A DNA stretch of 64,000 bases from Flammeovirga pacifica (lineage in GTDB: Bacteria; Bacteroidota; Bacteroidia; Cytophagales; Flammeovirgaceae): NCBI RefSeq assembly GCF_000807855.2, contig NZ_JRYR02000001.1:1357881-1421880 (forward strand), read 5' to 3'. Shown here in pieces: positions 1 to 8,852 of the stretch. Each line of letters opens with the position of its first letter. Position 1 is the first letter of the stretch. The notes under the pieces are model-generated. The model saw nothing but the letters and a program-made list of their open reading frames with translations. It had not been told where the DNA came from and searched no databases. The position numbers and the translations under genes are program-made.

Positions 1-22
1 AAAATATTAAAAAAAGTGTAAC

Positions 23-30
23 TATATTTG
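23..30 (+). promoter_or_regulatory. Candidate -7 element upstream of glycogen synthase
   Basis: The octamer TATATTTG fits the Bacteroidota -7 consensus TAnnTTTG and lies 66 bases before the glycogen synthase start. The matching -33 element would fall at or beyond the left edge of the window, so only half of the promoter can be judged. AT-rich sequence gives such matches by chance. Confidence 0.3.
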
Positions 31-95
31 TTCAATCGGTTGAAATTAAGTTTTTTGCTTATTACAAACTAAATTATCAAAATACGCAACTATAT

Positions 96-1916
96 ATGCC
101 AAAGAAAGTACATCTTAAAGAAACCCCACTGCTTATTGAAGGAGCTTGGGAAGTGTGTAACCAAGTTGGGGGTATCTATACTGTAATCAAGTCTAAAATC
201 CTAAACGTATTACAACATATTGGCGATGACAATTATTGTCTTATTGGTCCTTATGTAAACAACAATATCTCTGCTGTTTTCGATCCAATTAGTGACGATG
301 GAGATGATTTAGTCTCTAAAACTGTAAGATCACTTAGAAGTAAAGGATATGAAGTTCATTATGGCAGATGGTTAGTATCTGGTAGACCTAAAGTAGTTTT
401 ATTTAAGCCTCAAAATGAAGCTTGGAAGCTAACTGATATCAAAAAATCGAATTGGGAATCTCATAACATTCCATCGTTTGATGGTGATGATCTTTTTGAT
501 CAGACCATAATGTTGGCTTCTCAGATGACTGATTTCTTCCAAGAATTAGATGATTTAAATAATAATAAGCAAAGTGTTGTGGCTCATATGCACGAATGGA
601 TGGCTGGTATTCCTATCCCTGAAATTCGTAGAAGGAACCTTAACATAAAAACTATTTTCACCACTCACGCTACGTTACTTGGTCGTTATTTGGCAATGAA
701 CGACCCAGAATTCTATAAAAACTTAGAAAAAGGGACTTACAATTGGACAAAAGAGGCTGAACACTTTAATATTCTACCTCAGGTATCAATTGAGAGAGCT
801 GCGGCACACGGTTCACATGTATTTAGTACTGTGAGTAGGCTTACTGCCGTAGAGTGTAAGTACTTATTGGGTAGAGAAATTGATTCGATAGTACCAAATG
901 GTATCAATATAAATCGTTTTGAAGCTTTACACGAATCGCAAGTTTTGCATCAAAGATATAAAGAGAAGATTCACGAATTTGTCATGGGACACTTCTTCCA
1001 ATCTTATTCTTTTGATTTAAATAATACACTGTACTTCTTTACTTCAGGAAGATACGAATACAAAAACAAAGGCTTTGATCTAACTTTAGAAGCATTAGCC
1101 AGATTAAATCATAAATTAAGAGTGAACAACATTAATAAAACTGTTGTTACATTCTTCATCACTAAGCAAGATTATCATACAATTAACCCTATTGAGCTTG
1201 AATCTAGAGCTGTATTAGGTGAGATTAGAAAGATTTGTGATGCGATGGAAAAAAGTGTGGGTGAAAGGTTATTCTATGTCGCTTCTAAAGGTGATATGAT
1301 CGAAACGCCTACAATAGAAGAATTAATCCCTGAAAGTCTTCGTCTTCAACTAAGAAGAACGGTACAATCATGGAAAACTTCTAGGTTACCTTACATTACC
1401 ACTCACAACTTAAAAGATGATGCAAAAGATGACATTCTAAACTTTGCTCGTACTTCTGGTTTATTAAACTACGAGGGAGACAAAGTAAAATTAGTTTACC
1501 ATCCAGACTTTGTATCTTCTATGAATCCTCTTTTCGGTATTGATTATGATGAATTCGTAAGAGGATGTCACCTTGGGGTATTCCCATCGTATTACGAGCC
1601 GTGGGGTTACACACCAATGGAATGTGTAGCACGTGGTATCCCTGCTGTTACTTCTGATTTAGCCGGATTTGGTGATTTTGTCATCAACGACTTGAAACGT
1701 ACAAAAGTGGAAGGTATTGAAACAATACATAGAAAGCATAGTGATTATTCACATTCAGCTGAGGAGCTAGCTAATTTTATGTATGATTTTGTGACCATGG
1801 AAAGAAGAGATAGAATTGCTCAACGAAGTAGAGTTGAACAATCATCTTATCACTTTGATTGGAATGAATTATATGATTATTATATCAAAACTTACAACCT
1901 TGTAATGGAAAGATAA
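96..1916 (+). CDS. Glycogen synthase, eukaryote-type GT3 family
   Basis: Transfers glucose from a nucleotide-sugar donor to growing alpha-1,4-glucan in the cytoplasm. The 606-residue protein opens with the family's sugar-nucleotide loop (EGAWEVCNQVGGIYTVIKSK, about residues 15-34) and has the C-terminal acceptor/donor motif YYEPWGYTPMEC followed by ARGIPAVTSDLAGFG near residues 500-530. Length and motifs match the animal/fungal GYS type (GT3) rather than bacterial GlgA (GT5). GT3 enzymes occur in many Bacteroidota. The eukaryotic regulatory tails are absent, so phosphorylation control is not expected. The gene stands alone and ends at a strong hairpin shared with the convergent acyl-CoA dehydrogenase gene. 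Whether the donor is UDP- or ADP-glucose cannot be read from the sequence. Confidence 0.93.
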   Translation: MPKKVHLKETPLLIEGAWEVCNQVGGIYTVIKSKILNVLQHIGDDNYCLIGPYVNNNISAVFDPISDDGDDLVSKTVRSLRSKGYEVHYGRWLVSGRPKVVLFKPQNEAWKLTDIKKSNWESHNIPSFDGDDLFDQTIMLASQMTDFFQELDDLNNNKQSVVAHMHEWMAGIPIPEIRRRNLNIKTIFTTHATLLGRYLAMNDPEFYKNLEKGTYNWTKEAEHFNILPQVSIERAAAHGSHVFSTVSRLTAVECKYLLGREIDSIVPNGININRFEALHESQVLHQRYKEKIHEFVMGHFFQSYSFDLNNTLYFFTSGRYEYKNKGFDLTLEALARLNHKLRVNNINKTVVTFFITKQDYHTINPIELESRAVLGEIRKICDAMEKSVGERLFYVASKGDMIETPTIEELIPESLRLQLRRTVQSWKTSRLPYITTHNLKDDAKDDILNFARTSGLLNYEGDKVKLVYHPDFVSSMNPLFGIDYDEFVRGCHLGVFPSYYEPWGYTPMECVARGIPAVTSDLAGFGDFVINDLKRTKVEGIETIHRKHSDYSHSAEELANFMYDFVTMERRDRIAQRSRVEQSSYHFDWNELYDYYIKTYNLVMER

Positions 1917-1936
1917 TCAGTCTATTTTTTCACAAT

Positions 1937-1973
1937 AAAAAAGCCGAAGAAATTTAATTCCTTCGGCTTTTTT
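1937..1973. terminator. Bidirectional rho-independent terminator
   Basis: Thirteen-base perfect arms (AAAAAAGCCGAAG and its complement) at 1937-1949 and 1961-1973 give a stem with U-runs on both strands. It sits between two convergent genes and can serve both. Confidence 0.85.
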
Positions 1974-1977
1974 ATTC

Positions 1978-3120
1978 TTAATCATTCAGAATACTCCTTG
2001 ATATCACAATCTTTTGTATCTCAGAAGTACCCTCATATATTTGAGTGATTTTAGCATCTCTCATTAAACGTTCGACGTGGTATTCTTTCACATAGCCATA
2101 ACCTCCATGTACTTGCACAGCCTCTACAGTTACATCCATAGCCACTTCAGAAGCGTAAAGCTTTGCCATTGCTGATGCCTCTGAAAAATCTTCTCCTTGA
2201 TCTTTTAACCAAGCAGCTTTGTAAACCAACAAACGGGCTGCTTCTATTTTCGTTGCCATATCTGCTAACTTAAAAGAAATGGCTTGATGTTCACAAATAG
2301 GCTTCCCAAATGTCTTTCTTTCTTTAGAATATTTTAAGGCTAACTCATAAGCACCTGCTGCAATACCTAATGCTTGAGCAGCAATACCGATTCGACCTCC
2401 GTTTAAAGTAGACATGGCAAACTTAAAACCAAAACCTTCCTCACCTACCCGATTCTCCTTAGGCACCTTAACATCAGTAAAACTTAGCATATGAGTATCT
2501 GATCCTCTAATTCCAAGCTTATCCTCTTTCTTTCCGACCACAAAGCCGTCCATACCTTTTTCTACAATAAGGCAGTTGATTCCTTTATGACCTTTTTCAC
2601 GATCTGTTTGAGCAATCACCAAATAAATAGACGCTGAATTCCCATTGGTAATCCAGTTCTTCGTACCATTTAGAATATAATGATCACCATGATCTAATGC
2701 TTCGGTCACTTGCGAAGTAGCATCACTACCTGCTTCAGGTTCAGATAAACAAAAAGCACCTATTGCTTCACCTGAAGCTAATGGTTTTAAATATTTTTGT
2801 TTTTGTTCCTCTGTACCATATTTTTCTAGTCCCCAACAAACTAATGAGTTATTTACTGACATAGATACAGATGCAGAAGCATCAATCTTAGAGAGTTCTT
2901 CCATAGCTACTACATAAGAAATGGTATCCATTCCTCCTCCTCCATACTTAGGATCAACCATCATGGCCATAAAGCCTAATTCTCCCATTTGTTTTACCTG
3001 CTCCTTTGGAAACCTTTGTTCCGTATCTCTCTCAATGACCTCAGGTAATAATTCAGATTGTGCAAAATCTCTTGCAGCATCTCTTACGGCCTGCTGCTCT
3101 TCAGTTAGTTCAAAATTCAT
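1978..3120 (-). CDS. Acyl-CoA dehydrogenase
   Basis: FAD-dependent flavoenzyme that introduces the alpha,beta double bond into an acyl-CoA and passes electrons to ETF. The 380-residue length is standard for the short/medium/branched-chain group. The flavin signature (FCLSEPEAGSD, about residues 122-132), the WITNG segment and the C-terminal QIYEGTSEIQK motif carrying the usual catalytic glutamate are all present. The sequence resembles butyryl/short-chain enzymes most, but chain-length preference cannot be fixed by eye. It is monocistronic and convergent with glycogen synthase. A TATATTTG-like element (complement of 3164-3171) lies about 45 bases upstream of the start. Confidence 0.93.
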   Translation of the reverse strand: MNFELTEEQQAVRDAARDFAQSELLPEVIERDTEQRFPKEQVKQMGELGFMAMMVDPKYGGGGMDTISYVVAMEELSKIDASASVSMSVNNSLVCWGLEKYGTEEQKQKYLKPLASGEAIGAFCLSEPEAGSDATSQVTEALDHGDHYILNGTKNWITNGNSASIYLVIAQTDREKGHKGINCLIVEKGMDGFVVGKKEDKLGIRGSDTHMLSFTDVKVPKENRVGEEGFGFKFAMSTLNGGRIGIAAQALGIAAGAYELALKYSKERKTFGKPICEHQAISFKLADMATKIEAARLLVYKAAWLKDQGEDFSEASAMAKLYASEVAMDVTVEAVQVHGGYGYVKEYHVERLMRDAKITQIYEGTSEIQKIVISRSILND

Positions 3121-3163
3121 GTGTGTAAATTGGTAATTGTGTTTAATGTGTGTGTTCTATTAT

Positions 3164-3171
3164 CAAATATA
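3164..3171 (-). promoter_or_regulatory. Candidate -7 element of the acyl-CoA dehydrogenase gene
   Basis: Minus-strand TATATTTG matches TAnnTTTG and lies 44 bases before the start codon. No convincing TTG is present at the usual -33 distance, so this is only a candidate. Confidence 0.3.
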
Positions 3172-3343
3172 TCATTTAAAATAGAAAATTAAACATATGT
3201 TACTGAATAATCATTCATTTAATATCAATACTACTTATTTCTACAATTGTTTACAATAAAATATTTAGAATATTCTATCTCAAATTGCTTAAGATTTGAA
3301 AGATTATTTTCGAAAAGTGCATTTTATCAAAAAGGAGAAAAAT

Positions 3344-3374
3344 AAAAAAAGCCCTCAAAAAAATTTGAGGGCTT
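3344..3374 (-). terminator. Terminator of the uppS-bamA transcript
   Basis: Arms AAGCCCTCAAA (3349-3359) and its complement (3364-3374) form an 11-bp GC-rich stem. On the minus strand the stem is followed by a run of seven U, as expected for the end of the bamA message. Confidence 0.85.
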
Positions 3375-3394
3375 CTGATATATATTGAATATTA

Positions 3395-5932
3395 TTATCT
3401 CAACTGTTGACCAATTGTGAAGTGGAATTGGCTACCACTTGGATCAGATCGTCCTGGAGCAGCGTCGAAACCGTAAGCCCAGTCAATACCTAACATACCA
3501 AATGCTGGCATAAAGATTCTTGCACCAAAACCGGCCGACTTATACATTTCAAATGGGTTAAACTCATCCAATGTTGCCCAGTTATTACCACCTTCAGCAA
3601 AACCTAATAAATAAATGGTAGCTGCAGGGTTCAACGATACTGGATATCTAAGTTCCATTACATATTTGTTGTAAACAACACCACCTAGTCCATTCGATTC
3701 GTAAGGAACGATTGAGTTGTTTTCATAACCTCTTAAACCAATGGTTTCTGTACCTAGAAGGGCAAATTGTTGTGTTAAACCATCACCACCCATAATGAAA
3801 CGTTCAAATGGACCTAAACCTTTATCTTGATTATAAGCAGAAAGGAAACCAACGTGTGCTCTAACAGCCATTACTAAGTCACCAATAATTGATTGGTACC
3901 AAGCATTATCAAACATCCATTTATGGTATTCCACCCATTTATATCTCTCTTCATCTGAAATTGAAGGATCTGAGAAATCTTTATCACCGAATGAAGAATA
4001 AGGAGGAGTTAAACTAACGCTTAATGATACTTGAGAACCTCTACGAGGATAAGTTGGCTGGTCAATACTATTTCTAGATATCGTTGTATTGAAAGTCAAG
4101 TTATATGAGTTACCATTATTATAATCTCCAAATCCTGTTGCATACCAGTTATTCAAATCATACTTAAGGAATGAAATTGAATTTGACATTGTAAACCAGT
4201 CATCTGGCCATTGTAATCTACGACCTAACGCAACCGTTGCTGCATTAATACCTAAACTACCAATTTTTACATCACCACTATATGAGTTCTGATTTGAGTA
4301 GTTATAACTTACTGTTAATGAGTTTGGCTTTCTACCTCCTAACCAAGGTTCAGTAAATGAAACTGAATAAGTTTGGTATTGAATACCAGATGCTTGAACT
4401 CTTAACTGTAAACGTTGTCCATCACCGGCTGGCAAAGGTTTCCATTTAGAAAAATCTGTTACGTTTCTTAATGAGAAGTTATTAAAAACTAAACCTACTG
4501 TACCTACGAAACCGTAGAAACCACCCCAACCACCAGATAATTCAATTTGGTCATTGGCCTTTTCTGTTAAACCGTACTGAATATCTACAGTACCATTTGA
4601 CATATTAGGTTTCGGCTGAATGTCTATTGTTTCTGGGTCAAAATAACCTAGAGTTGATAGTTCTCTTTGCGTTCTAATTAAATCCGATCTTGAGAATTTC
4701 TGTCCTGGTAAAGTACGGATTTCACGATAAATTACGTGATCGGAAGTTTTTGTGTTACCGTTCACAAGAATTTTTGAAACGTAAGCTTGTTCACCTTCAA
4801 AAACTCTCATTTCAATATCAACAGAATCTCCTTCCACCATCACTTCAGTTGGTGTTACACTAAAGAATAGGTAACCATCATCCATATATAAAGCAGAGAT
4901 ATCTTGTCCGTTCGGGTTGAATGATAAACGCTTATTTAATTCAGTAGTATTATAAACATCACCTTTAGAGATACCTAATACCCTACCTAATTCTTCATCA
5001 TTATATTTATAATTACCAGTCCAAGTAATTTTTCTATAATAGTAACGAGTACCTTCATATATATCAATATCAATACCTACAGTTGCAGGAGTTACATCGT
5101 AAACAGAATCTCTTAGTATTTCTGCATCTCTGTATCCTTCTTCGTTATAATATTGAACTAAACTTTTCTTATCATTTACATATTCTTCTTCAATAAACTT
5201 TGAAGGAGTGAATATTCTACCGAATCTCTTCTCTTTAGTCTTCTTCAGTTTACGCTTAACTTTCTTTTCAGTAAGTTTTTCAACACCAGTAAGATCAATT
5301 GTCTCAATCTTTACTTTAGAGTTCTTATTAACATCAATTCTTAATACTACGCTATTGGCAAGTACAGGATCTTTTTCTTTAACGATCTTTACTTCAGTAT
5401 TTTTAAAACCTTTCTCAGCGTAATGACCTTTAATAACATTCTGTGTGTTACGAATCATAGACTCAGTAACAATTCTACCTCTAACCAATTGTACTTTATC
5501 AGTTAGTGTTTTTGCTTGACCTTTTTTGATACCTTCAAAATAAAATTTTGATAGTTTAGGTCTCTCTTTTAACGCAATTTGAAGATATACGTCGTTACCT
5601 TGTATCTCTGTGATATTTATTTGAACATCACCAACGATACCAAGTTTCCACAGTTTCTTTACTGCTTTACTGATTGCGTCACCAGGAATTTTTATCTTTT
5701 CGCCTACTTTAAAGCCAGCGATATTGATAAGTGCGTTTTTGTCGTTAAAATCGGCACCCACAACATCTATACCTGCGATAGTATATTCGACAGGTGTACC
5801 ATAGTCTACGTTATACTTATTACTTTGAGAACCGTAGTTAGTTCCAAATTGAGCATAAGAGGAAGTTATTGCGAGCGTCCAAACTGAAATGAACATCAAC
5901 AGTGATTTCACTGTTTTCTTAGATGATATCAT
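3395..5932 (-). CDS. bamA: Outer-membrane assembly factor BamA (Omp85)
   Basis: Inserts beta-barrel proteins into the outer membrane. The 845-residue protein has an N-terminal signal peptide (about residues 1-27, ending SSYAQ), a run of POTRA domains to about residue 450 (the first includes the IAGIDVVGADF segment), then a C-terminal barrel rich in alternating aromatic residues. The C-terminal part includes the Omp85-like segments GTETIGLRGYE and GFGARIFMPAFGMLGIDWAYGFD. It lies 41 bases downstream of uppS on the same strand, a pairing common in Bacteroidota and Proteobacteria. The terminator comes right after it, so no Skp/OmpH chaperone gene follows as it often does in relatives. The last residue is arginine, not the terminal aromatic residue typical of many barrels. 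Confidence 0.94.
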   Translation of the reverse strand: MISSKKTVKSLLMFISVWTLAITSSYAQFGTNYGSQSNKYNVDYGTPVEYTIAGIDVVGADFNDKNALINIAGFKVGEKIKIPGDAISKAVKKLWKLGIVGDVQINITEIQGNDVYLQIALKERPKLSKFYFEGIKKGQAKTLTDKVQLVRGRIVTESMIRNTQNVIKGHYAEKGFKNTEVKIVKEKDPVLANSVVLRIDVNKNSKVKIETIDLTGVEKLTEKKVKRKLKKTKEKRFGRIFTPSKFIEEEYVNDKKSLVQYYNEEGYRDAEILRDSVYDVTPATVGIDIDIYEGTRYYYRKITWTGNYKYNDEELGRVLGISKGDVYNTTELNKRLSFNPNGQDISALYMDDGYLFFSVTPTEVMVEGDSVDIEMRVFEGEQAYVSKILVNGNTKTSDHVIYREIRTLPGQKFSRSDLIRTQRELSTLGYFDPETIDIQPKPNMSNGTVDIQYGLTEKANDQIELSGGWGGFYGFVGTVGLVFNNFSLRNVTDFSKWKPLPAGDGQRLQLRVQASGIQYQTYSVSFTEPWLGGRKPNSLTVSYNYSNQNSYSGDVKIGSLGINAATVALGRRLQWPDDWFTMSNSISFLKYDLNNWYATGFGDYNNGNSYNLTFNTTISRNSIDQPTYPRRGSQVSLSVSLTPPYSSFGDKDFSDPSISDEERYKWVEYHKWMFDNAWYQSIIGDLVMAVRAHVGFLSAYNQDKGLGPFERFIMGGDGLTQQFALLGTETIGLRGYENNSIVPYESNGLGGVVYNKYVMELRYPVSLNPAATIYLLGFAEGGNNWATLDEFNPFEMYKSAGFGARIFMPAFGMLGIDWAYGFDAAPGRSDPSGSQFHFTIGQQLR

Positions 5933-5973
5933 GCGTCTTGCTTGATGTCTTAGTGTAACTTTTGCTTTAGATT

Positions 5974-6705
5974 TTAAGTAGTGAGTTGTTCACTTGTTTT
6001 ACCATAACGGCGCTCTCTATTTTGGAAAGCTCCTATAGCTTCATGAAGTACTTCTCTTCTGAAATCAGGCCAAAGTATATTAGTAAAAAATAATTCAGTA
6101 TAAGCAATTTCCCATAATAAGAAATTACTAATTCTTTGTTCTCCGCTTGTTCTGATGAGGAGTTCAGGATCAGGCATAGAAGCAGTTGAAAGATATTGTT
6201 TGATAGTATCTTGTTCGATAACATCAATTTTACCTTCTTTAAAATCTTCACTCATGCGTTGAGTAGCTTGAGTTATATCCCATCTGCCACTATAGCTTAA
6301 TGCTAACACTAAAGTTAGACCCGTATTTCCTTCTGTTAGTTGTATTGCTTCTTGCAATTCTTTTTGACAGTCGGCTGGTAATTTAGATATATCACCAATA
6401 GCTCTAAGCTTCACATTATTCTTTGTCAAGGTTTTAGTCTCAGATCTGATGGTCGAAACTAATAATTTCATAAGGCCAAAAACTTCAGCTTTTGGTCTAT
6501 CCCAATTTTCTGTAGAAAAAGCATAAAGAGTTAAGAAATCGACACCAAGTTCTGCACAACCCTCGGTTGCTTCCCTTACTGCTTTGATAGCATTTTTGTG
6601 ACCAAAAATTCTTTTTGCTCCTTGTTTCTTTGCCCACCTTCCGTTGCCATCCATAATGATCGCTACATGTTTTGGTAGGTTTGCTTTATCTCTGTTAATA
6701 CTCAT
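5974..6705 (-). CDS. uppS: Isoprenyl (undecaprenyl) diphosphate synthase
   Basis: Cis-prenyltransferase that makes the C55 lipid carrier for peptidoglycan and other surface glycans. The 243-residue protein has the diagnostic IIMDGNGRWA motif (Asp19, Gly20, Asn21, Gly22, Arg23, Trp24), the LYAFSTENW segment and the RTSGEQRISNF/LLWEIAYTEL/WPDF block near residues 184-218. Length is normal for the family. It is the first gene of a two-gene unit with bamA. The start at 6705 puts the MDG motif at the usual distance from the N-terminus. Confidence 0.95.
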   Translation of the reverse strand: MSINRDKANLPKHVAIIMDGNGRWAKKQGAKRIFGHKNAIKAVREATEGCAELGVDFLTLYAFSTENWDRPKAEVFGLMKLLVSTIRSETKTLTKNNVKLRAIGDISKLPADCQKELQEAIQLTEGNTGLTLVLALSYSGRWDITQATQRMSEDFKEGKIDVIEQDTIKQYLSTASMPDPELLIRTSGEQRISNFLLWEIAYTELFFTNILWPDFRREVLHEAIGAFQNRERRYGKTSEQLTT

Positions 6706-6824
6706 GGTAAAAACCCCTTCTTGAACAATAAATTTATATGTAGACTATAATTAAGCTACTGAACGGCGAAATTAAAGATAATTCGAACAGTTATCAACCA
6801 ATTTTGAATCAAAAGTAGAAAGTT

Positions 6825-6857
6825 TTGTAACTAATTTAATATTATGAACTATTTTTG
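6825..6857 (+). promoter_or_regulatory. Candidate promoter of the TRAP transporter genes
   Basis: TATTTTTG at 6850-6857 matches TAnnTTTG, and a TTG lies at 6825-6827 with a 22-base gap, a little longer than the usual 19-21. The dctQ-like gene starts 86 bases further on. Confidence 0.35.
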
Positions 6858-6943
6858 TTGTTAATGAAATAACATTTTTTTAGCTATTCATCTCGATACT
6901 GTCGGATAATCAGACAGATAGATCAAGATTACTCTTTTTTACT

Positions 6944-7450
6944 ATGAACAGACTATCACATTGGATTAATTTGTTAAATAAAACAATTGGAAAAGGAATC
7001 GCTTTATTTTCTATCATTTTAATTTTACTTGTATGTGTTGACGTTGCTTTACGTTATTTTTTCAATTTTAGTACTGCTGGAGTTACAGAATTAGAATGGT
7101 ATTTATTTGGCTGTATTTTTCTGCTTAATGCTCCATACACTTTATTTAAAGATAAGCATGTTAGAGTTGATGCACTTTATCAAAAGTTTTCAGAAAAAAC
7201 GAAAGCTTGCATTGATATTTTTGGAACACTATTTTTTTTAATTCCTTTTTGCCTTCTAGTGATTGATGCTAGTATTCCCTATGTATATAATTCATGGGTA
7301 ATAATGGAGAAATCAACGGATGCAGGTGGTCTTCCTTATCGCTTTTTAATTAAAGCTGTTATTCCTGTTTCTATGGGGCTATTGTTATTGCAAGGTATCA
7401 GCTTACTATTAATGAAATTACAAGTACTAAAAACTAAAACTTCAGTATGA
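6944..7450 (+). CDS. TRAP transporter small permease (DctQ type)
   Basis: Small membrane subunit of a tripartite ATP-independent periplasmic transporter, which takes up organic acids or related solutes with a sodium gradient. The 168 residues form about four hydrophobic helices (near 15-35, 50-68, 95-115 and 135-158). The segments VDVALRYFFNFSTAGVTELEWYLF and KDKHVRVDALYQKFSEK are typical of the DctQ family. Its stop overlaps the next gene's start (ATGA at 7447-7450), so the two subunits are translationally coupled. No DctP solute-binding protein is adjacent, so the substrate cannot be guessed. Confidence 0.88.
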   Translation: MNRLSHWINLLNKTIGKGIALFSIILILLVCVDVALRYFFNFSTAGVTELEWYLFGCIFLLNAPYTLFKDKHVRVDALYQKFSEKTKACIDIFGTLFFLIPFCLLVIDASIPYVYNSWVIMEKSTDAGGLPYRFLIKAVIPVSMGLLLLQGISLLLMKLQVLKTKTSV

Positions 7451-8757
7451 TATTGTTTCTATTATTTATTTGCCTATTCTCTGCTCTTCTCCTAGGTTTT
7501 CCTGTTGCTTTTACGTTGGCAGGAATTTCTATAATTTTTGGTTACTTCACCTTTGGTACTGATATTTTTTACTTGTTACCACTAAGAATTTACGGCACAA
7601 TGAATAACCAAATTTTAATTGCTGTCCCTTTATTTATTTATATGGGAGTCATGCTTGAAAAATCTGGGATCGCTCAAAGACTTTTACAAACTATGGCTAT
7701 ACTCTTGGGCAGGTTTAGAGGTGGTATTGCGATATCTGTTGCCATTGTTGGAGCAATGCTTGCCGCATCTACTGGCATTGTAGGAGCAACTGTGGTTACC
7801 ATGGGACTGATGAGTTTACCTACGATGTTGAACAGAGGTTATAAAGAAGAGTATGCCACAGGAATTATAGCTGCATCTGGGACATTAGGACAAATTATTC
7901 CTCCAAGTATTGTTTTAATTCTGATGGGTAATGTAATGAACGTTTCTATAGGAGACCTTTTTATTGCCGCTGTCATCCCTGGGGTTACTTTAGTATTCTT
8001 ATATATTGTTTATGTCTACGTGTATGCACGATTTAATCCTGACAAAGTCCCTCATTTTTCAAAAGAAGAGATAAAGGAGTTTAAAGAAGGCTTGTCAACA
8101 AAAACATTATTAAACACTTTCATTCTGCCATTTTTATTAATTATTGCAGTTTTAGGAAGTATCTTTTTGGGTATTGCTTCACCAACAGAAGCTGCAGGTA
8201 TTGGGGCTTTATGTGCATCGATCTTAACTCTATTAGAAAAGAAACTCACTTGGAAAGTCATTAAAGAAGCCGCTTATGAAAGTGCTCATTTAAGTAGTAT
8301 GGTATTTATGATATTGGTAGGTGCTACAGCTTTCGGATTAGTTTTTAGAGGATTGGGTGGTGATGACCTTTTAGTCCATTTTATTCAAGAAGCTGATTTA
8401 TCTCCCTATTCATTTCTTCTCATTGTAATGATTGGGATATTTATCGCAGGCTTTTTTATAGATTTTATTGAGATTATTTTCATTTTCATTCCAGTAGTCA
8501 CTCCCATTTTCATCATGTATGATATGAACCTACTTTGGATAGGTATATTGATCTCTCTTAATTTACAAACATCATTCTTAACCCCTCCTTTCGGATTTTC
8601 ATTATTCTATCTTAAAGGTGTTGCACCTGATACGATCAGAACATCACACATATATAAAGGAATATTGCCCTATATTGGCATTCAGCTATTTTTGATAGCA
8701 GTAGTGGTATTTTTCCCTTCCATTGTCACATGGCTACCCAATTTTCTTAATGATTAA
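7447..8757 (+). CDS. TRAP transporter large permease (DctM type)
   Basis: Large transmembrane subunit that carries the solute pathway of a TRAP transporter. The 436 residues give about a dozen hydrophobic helices. Family blocks are clear: GFPVAFTLAGISIIFGYFTFG near the N-terminus, AIVGAMLAASTGIVGATVVTM (about 99-119), SGTLGQIIPPSIVLILMG (about 145-162), GIASPTEAAGIGA (about 242-254) and SLNLQTSFLTPPFGFSLFYLKG near residue 375. Length is normal. It overlaps dctQ by four bases. The missing binding protein implies that a DctP partner is encoded elsewhere, or that this pair was separated from it. Confidence 0.93.
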   Translation: MILFLLFICLFSALLLGFPVAFTLAGISIIFGYFTFGTDIFYLLPLRIYGTMNNQILIAVPLFIYMGVMLEKSGIAQRLLQTMAILLGRFRGGIAISVAIVGAMLAASTGIVGATVVTMGLMSLPTMLNRGYKEEYATGIIAASGTLGQIIPPSIVLILMGNVMNVSIGDLFIAAVIPGVTLVFLYIVYVYVYARFNPDKVPHFSKEEIKEFKEGLSTKTLLNTFILPFLLIIAVLGSIFLGIASPTEAAGIGALCASILTLLEKKLTWKVIKEAAYESAHLSSMVFMILVGATAFGLVFRGLGGDDLLVHFIQEADLSPYSFLLIVMIGIFIAGFFIDFIEIIFIFIPVVTPIFIMYDMNLLWIGILISLNLQTSFLTPPFGFSLFYLKGVAPDTIRTSHIYKGILPYIGIQLFLIAVVVFFPSIVTWLPNFLND

Positions 8758-8765
8758 GAAAAAAA

Positions 8766-8820
8766 TTAGTCTAATCAAGTAGCTGTGATCCACACTTCAA
8801 TGCTAACTTGATTAGACTAA
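8766..8820. terminator. Bidirectional hairpin between dctM and crtYcd
   Basis: Perfect 15-bp arms (TTAGTCTAATCAAGT at 8766-8780 and its complement at 8806-8820) enclose a 25-base loop. The arms are flanked by A/T runs. The position between convergent genes suggests a shared terminator, although the stem is less GC-rich than others in this window. Confidence 0.65.
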
Positions 8821-8852
8821 AAAATGATTACCTATTTTGGGTGTTCATCTGT

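Noticed and set aside
2921-3136. Plus-strand open frame opposite the acyl-CoA dehydrogenase
   Set aside because: It is fully antisense to a well-supported gene and has no domain, signal or start context of its own. The same holds for other open frames opposite bamA, cobN, pyrG and ileS.
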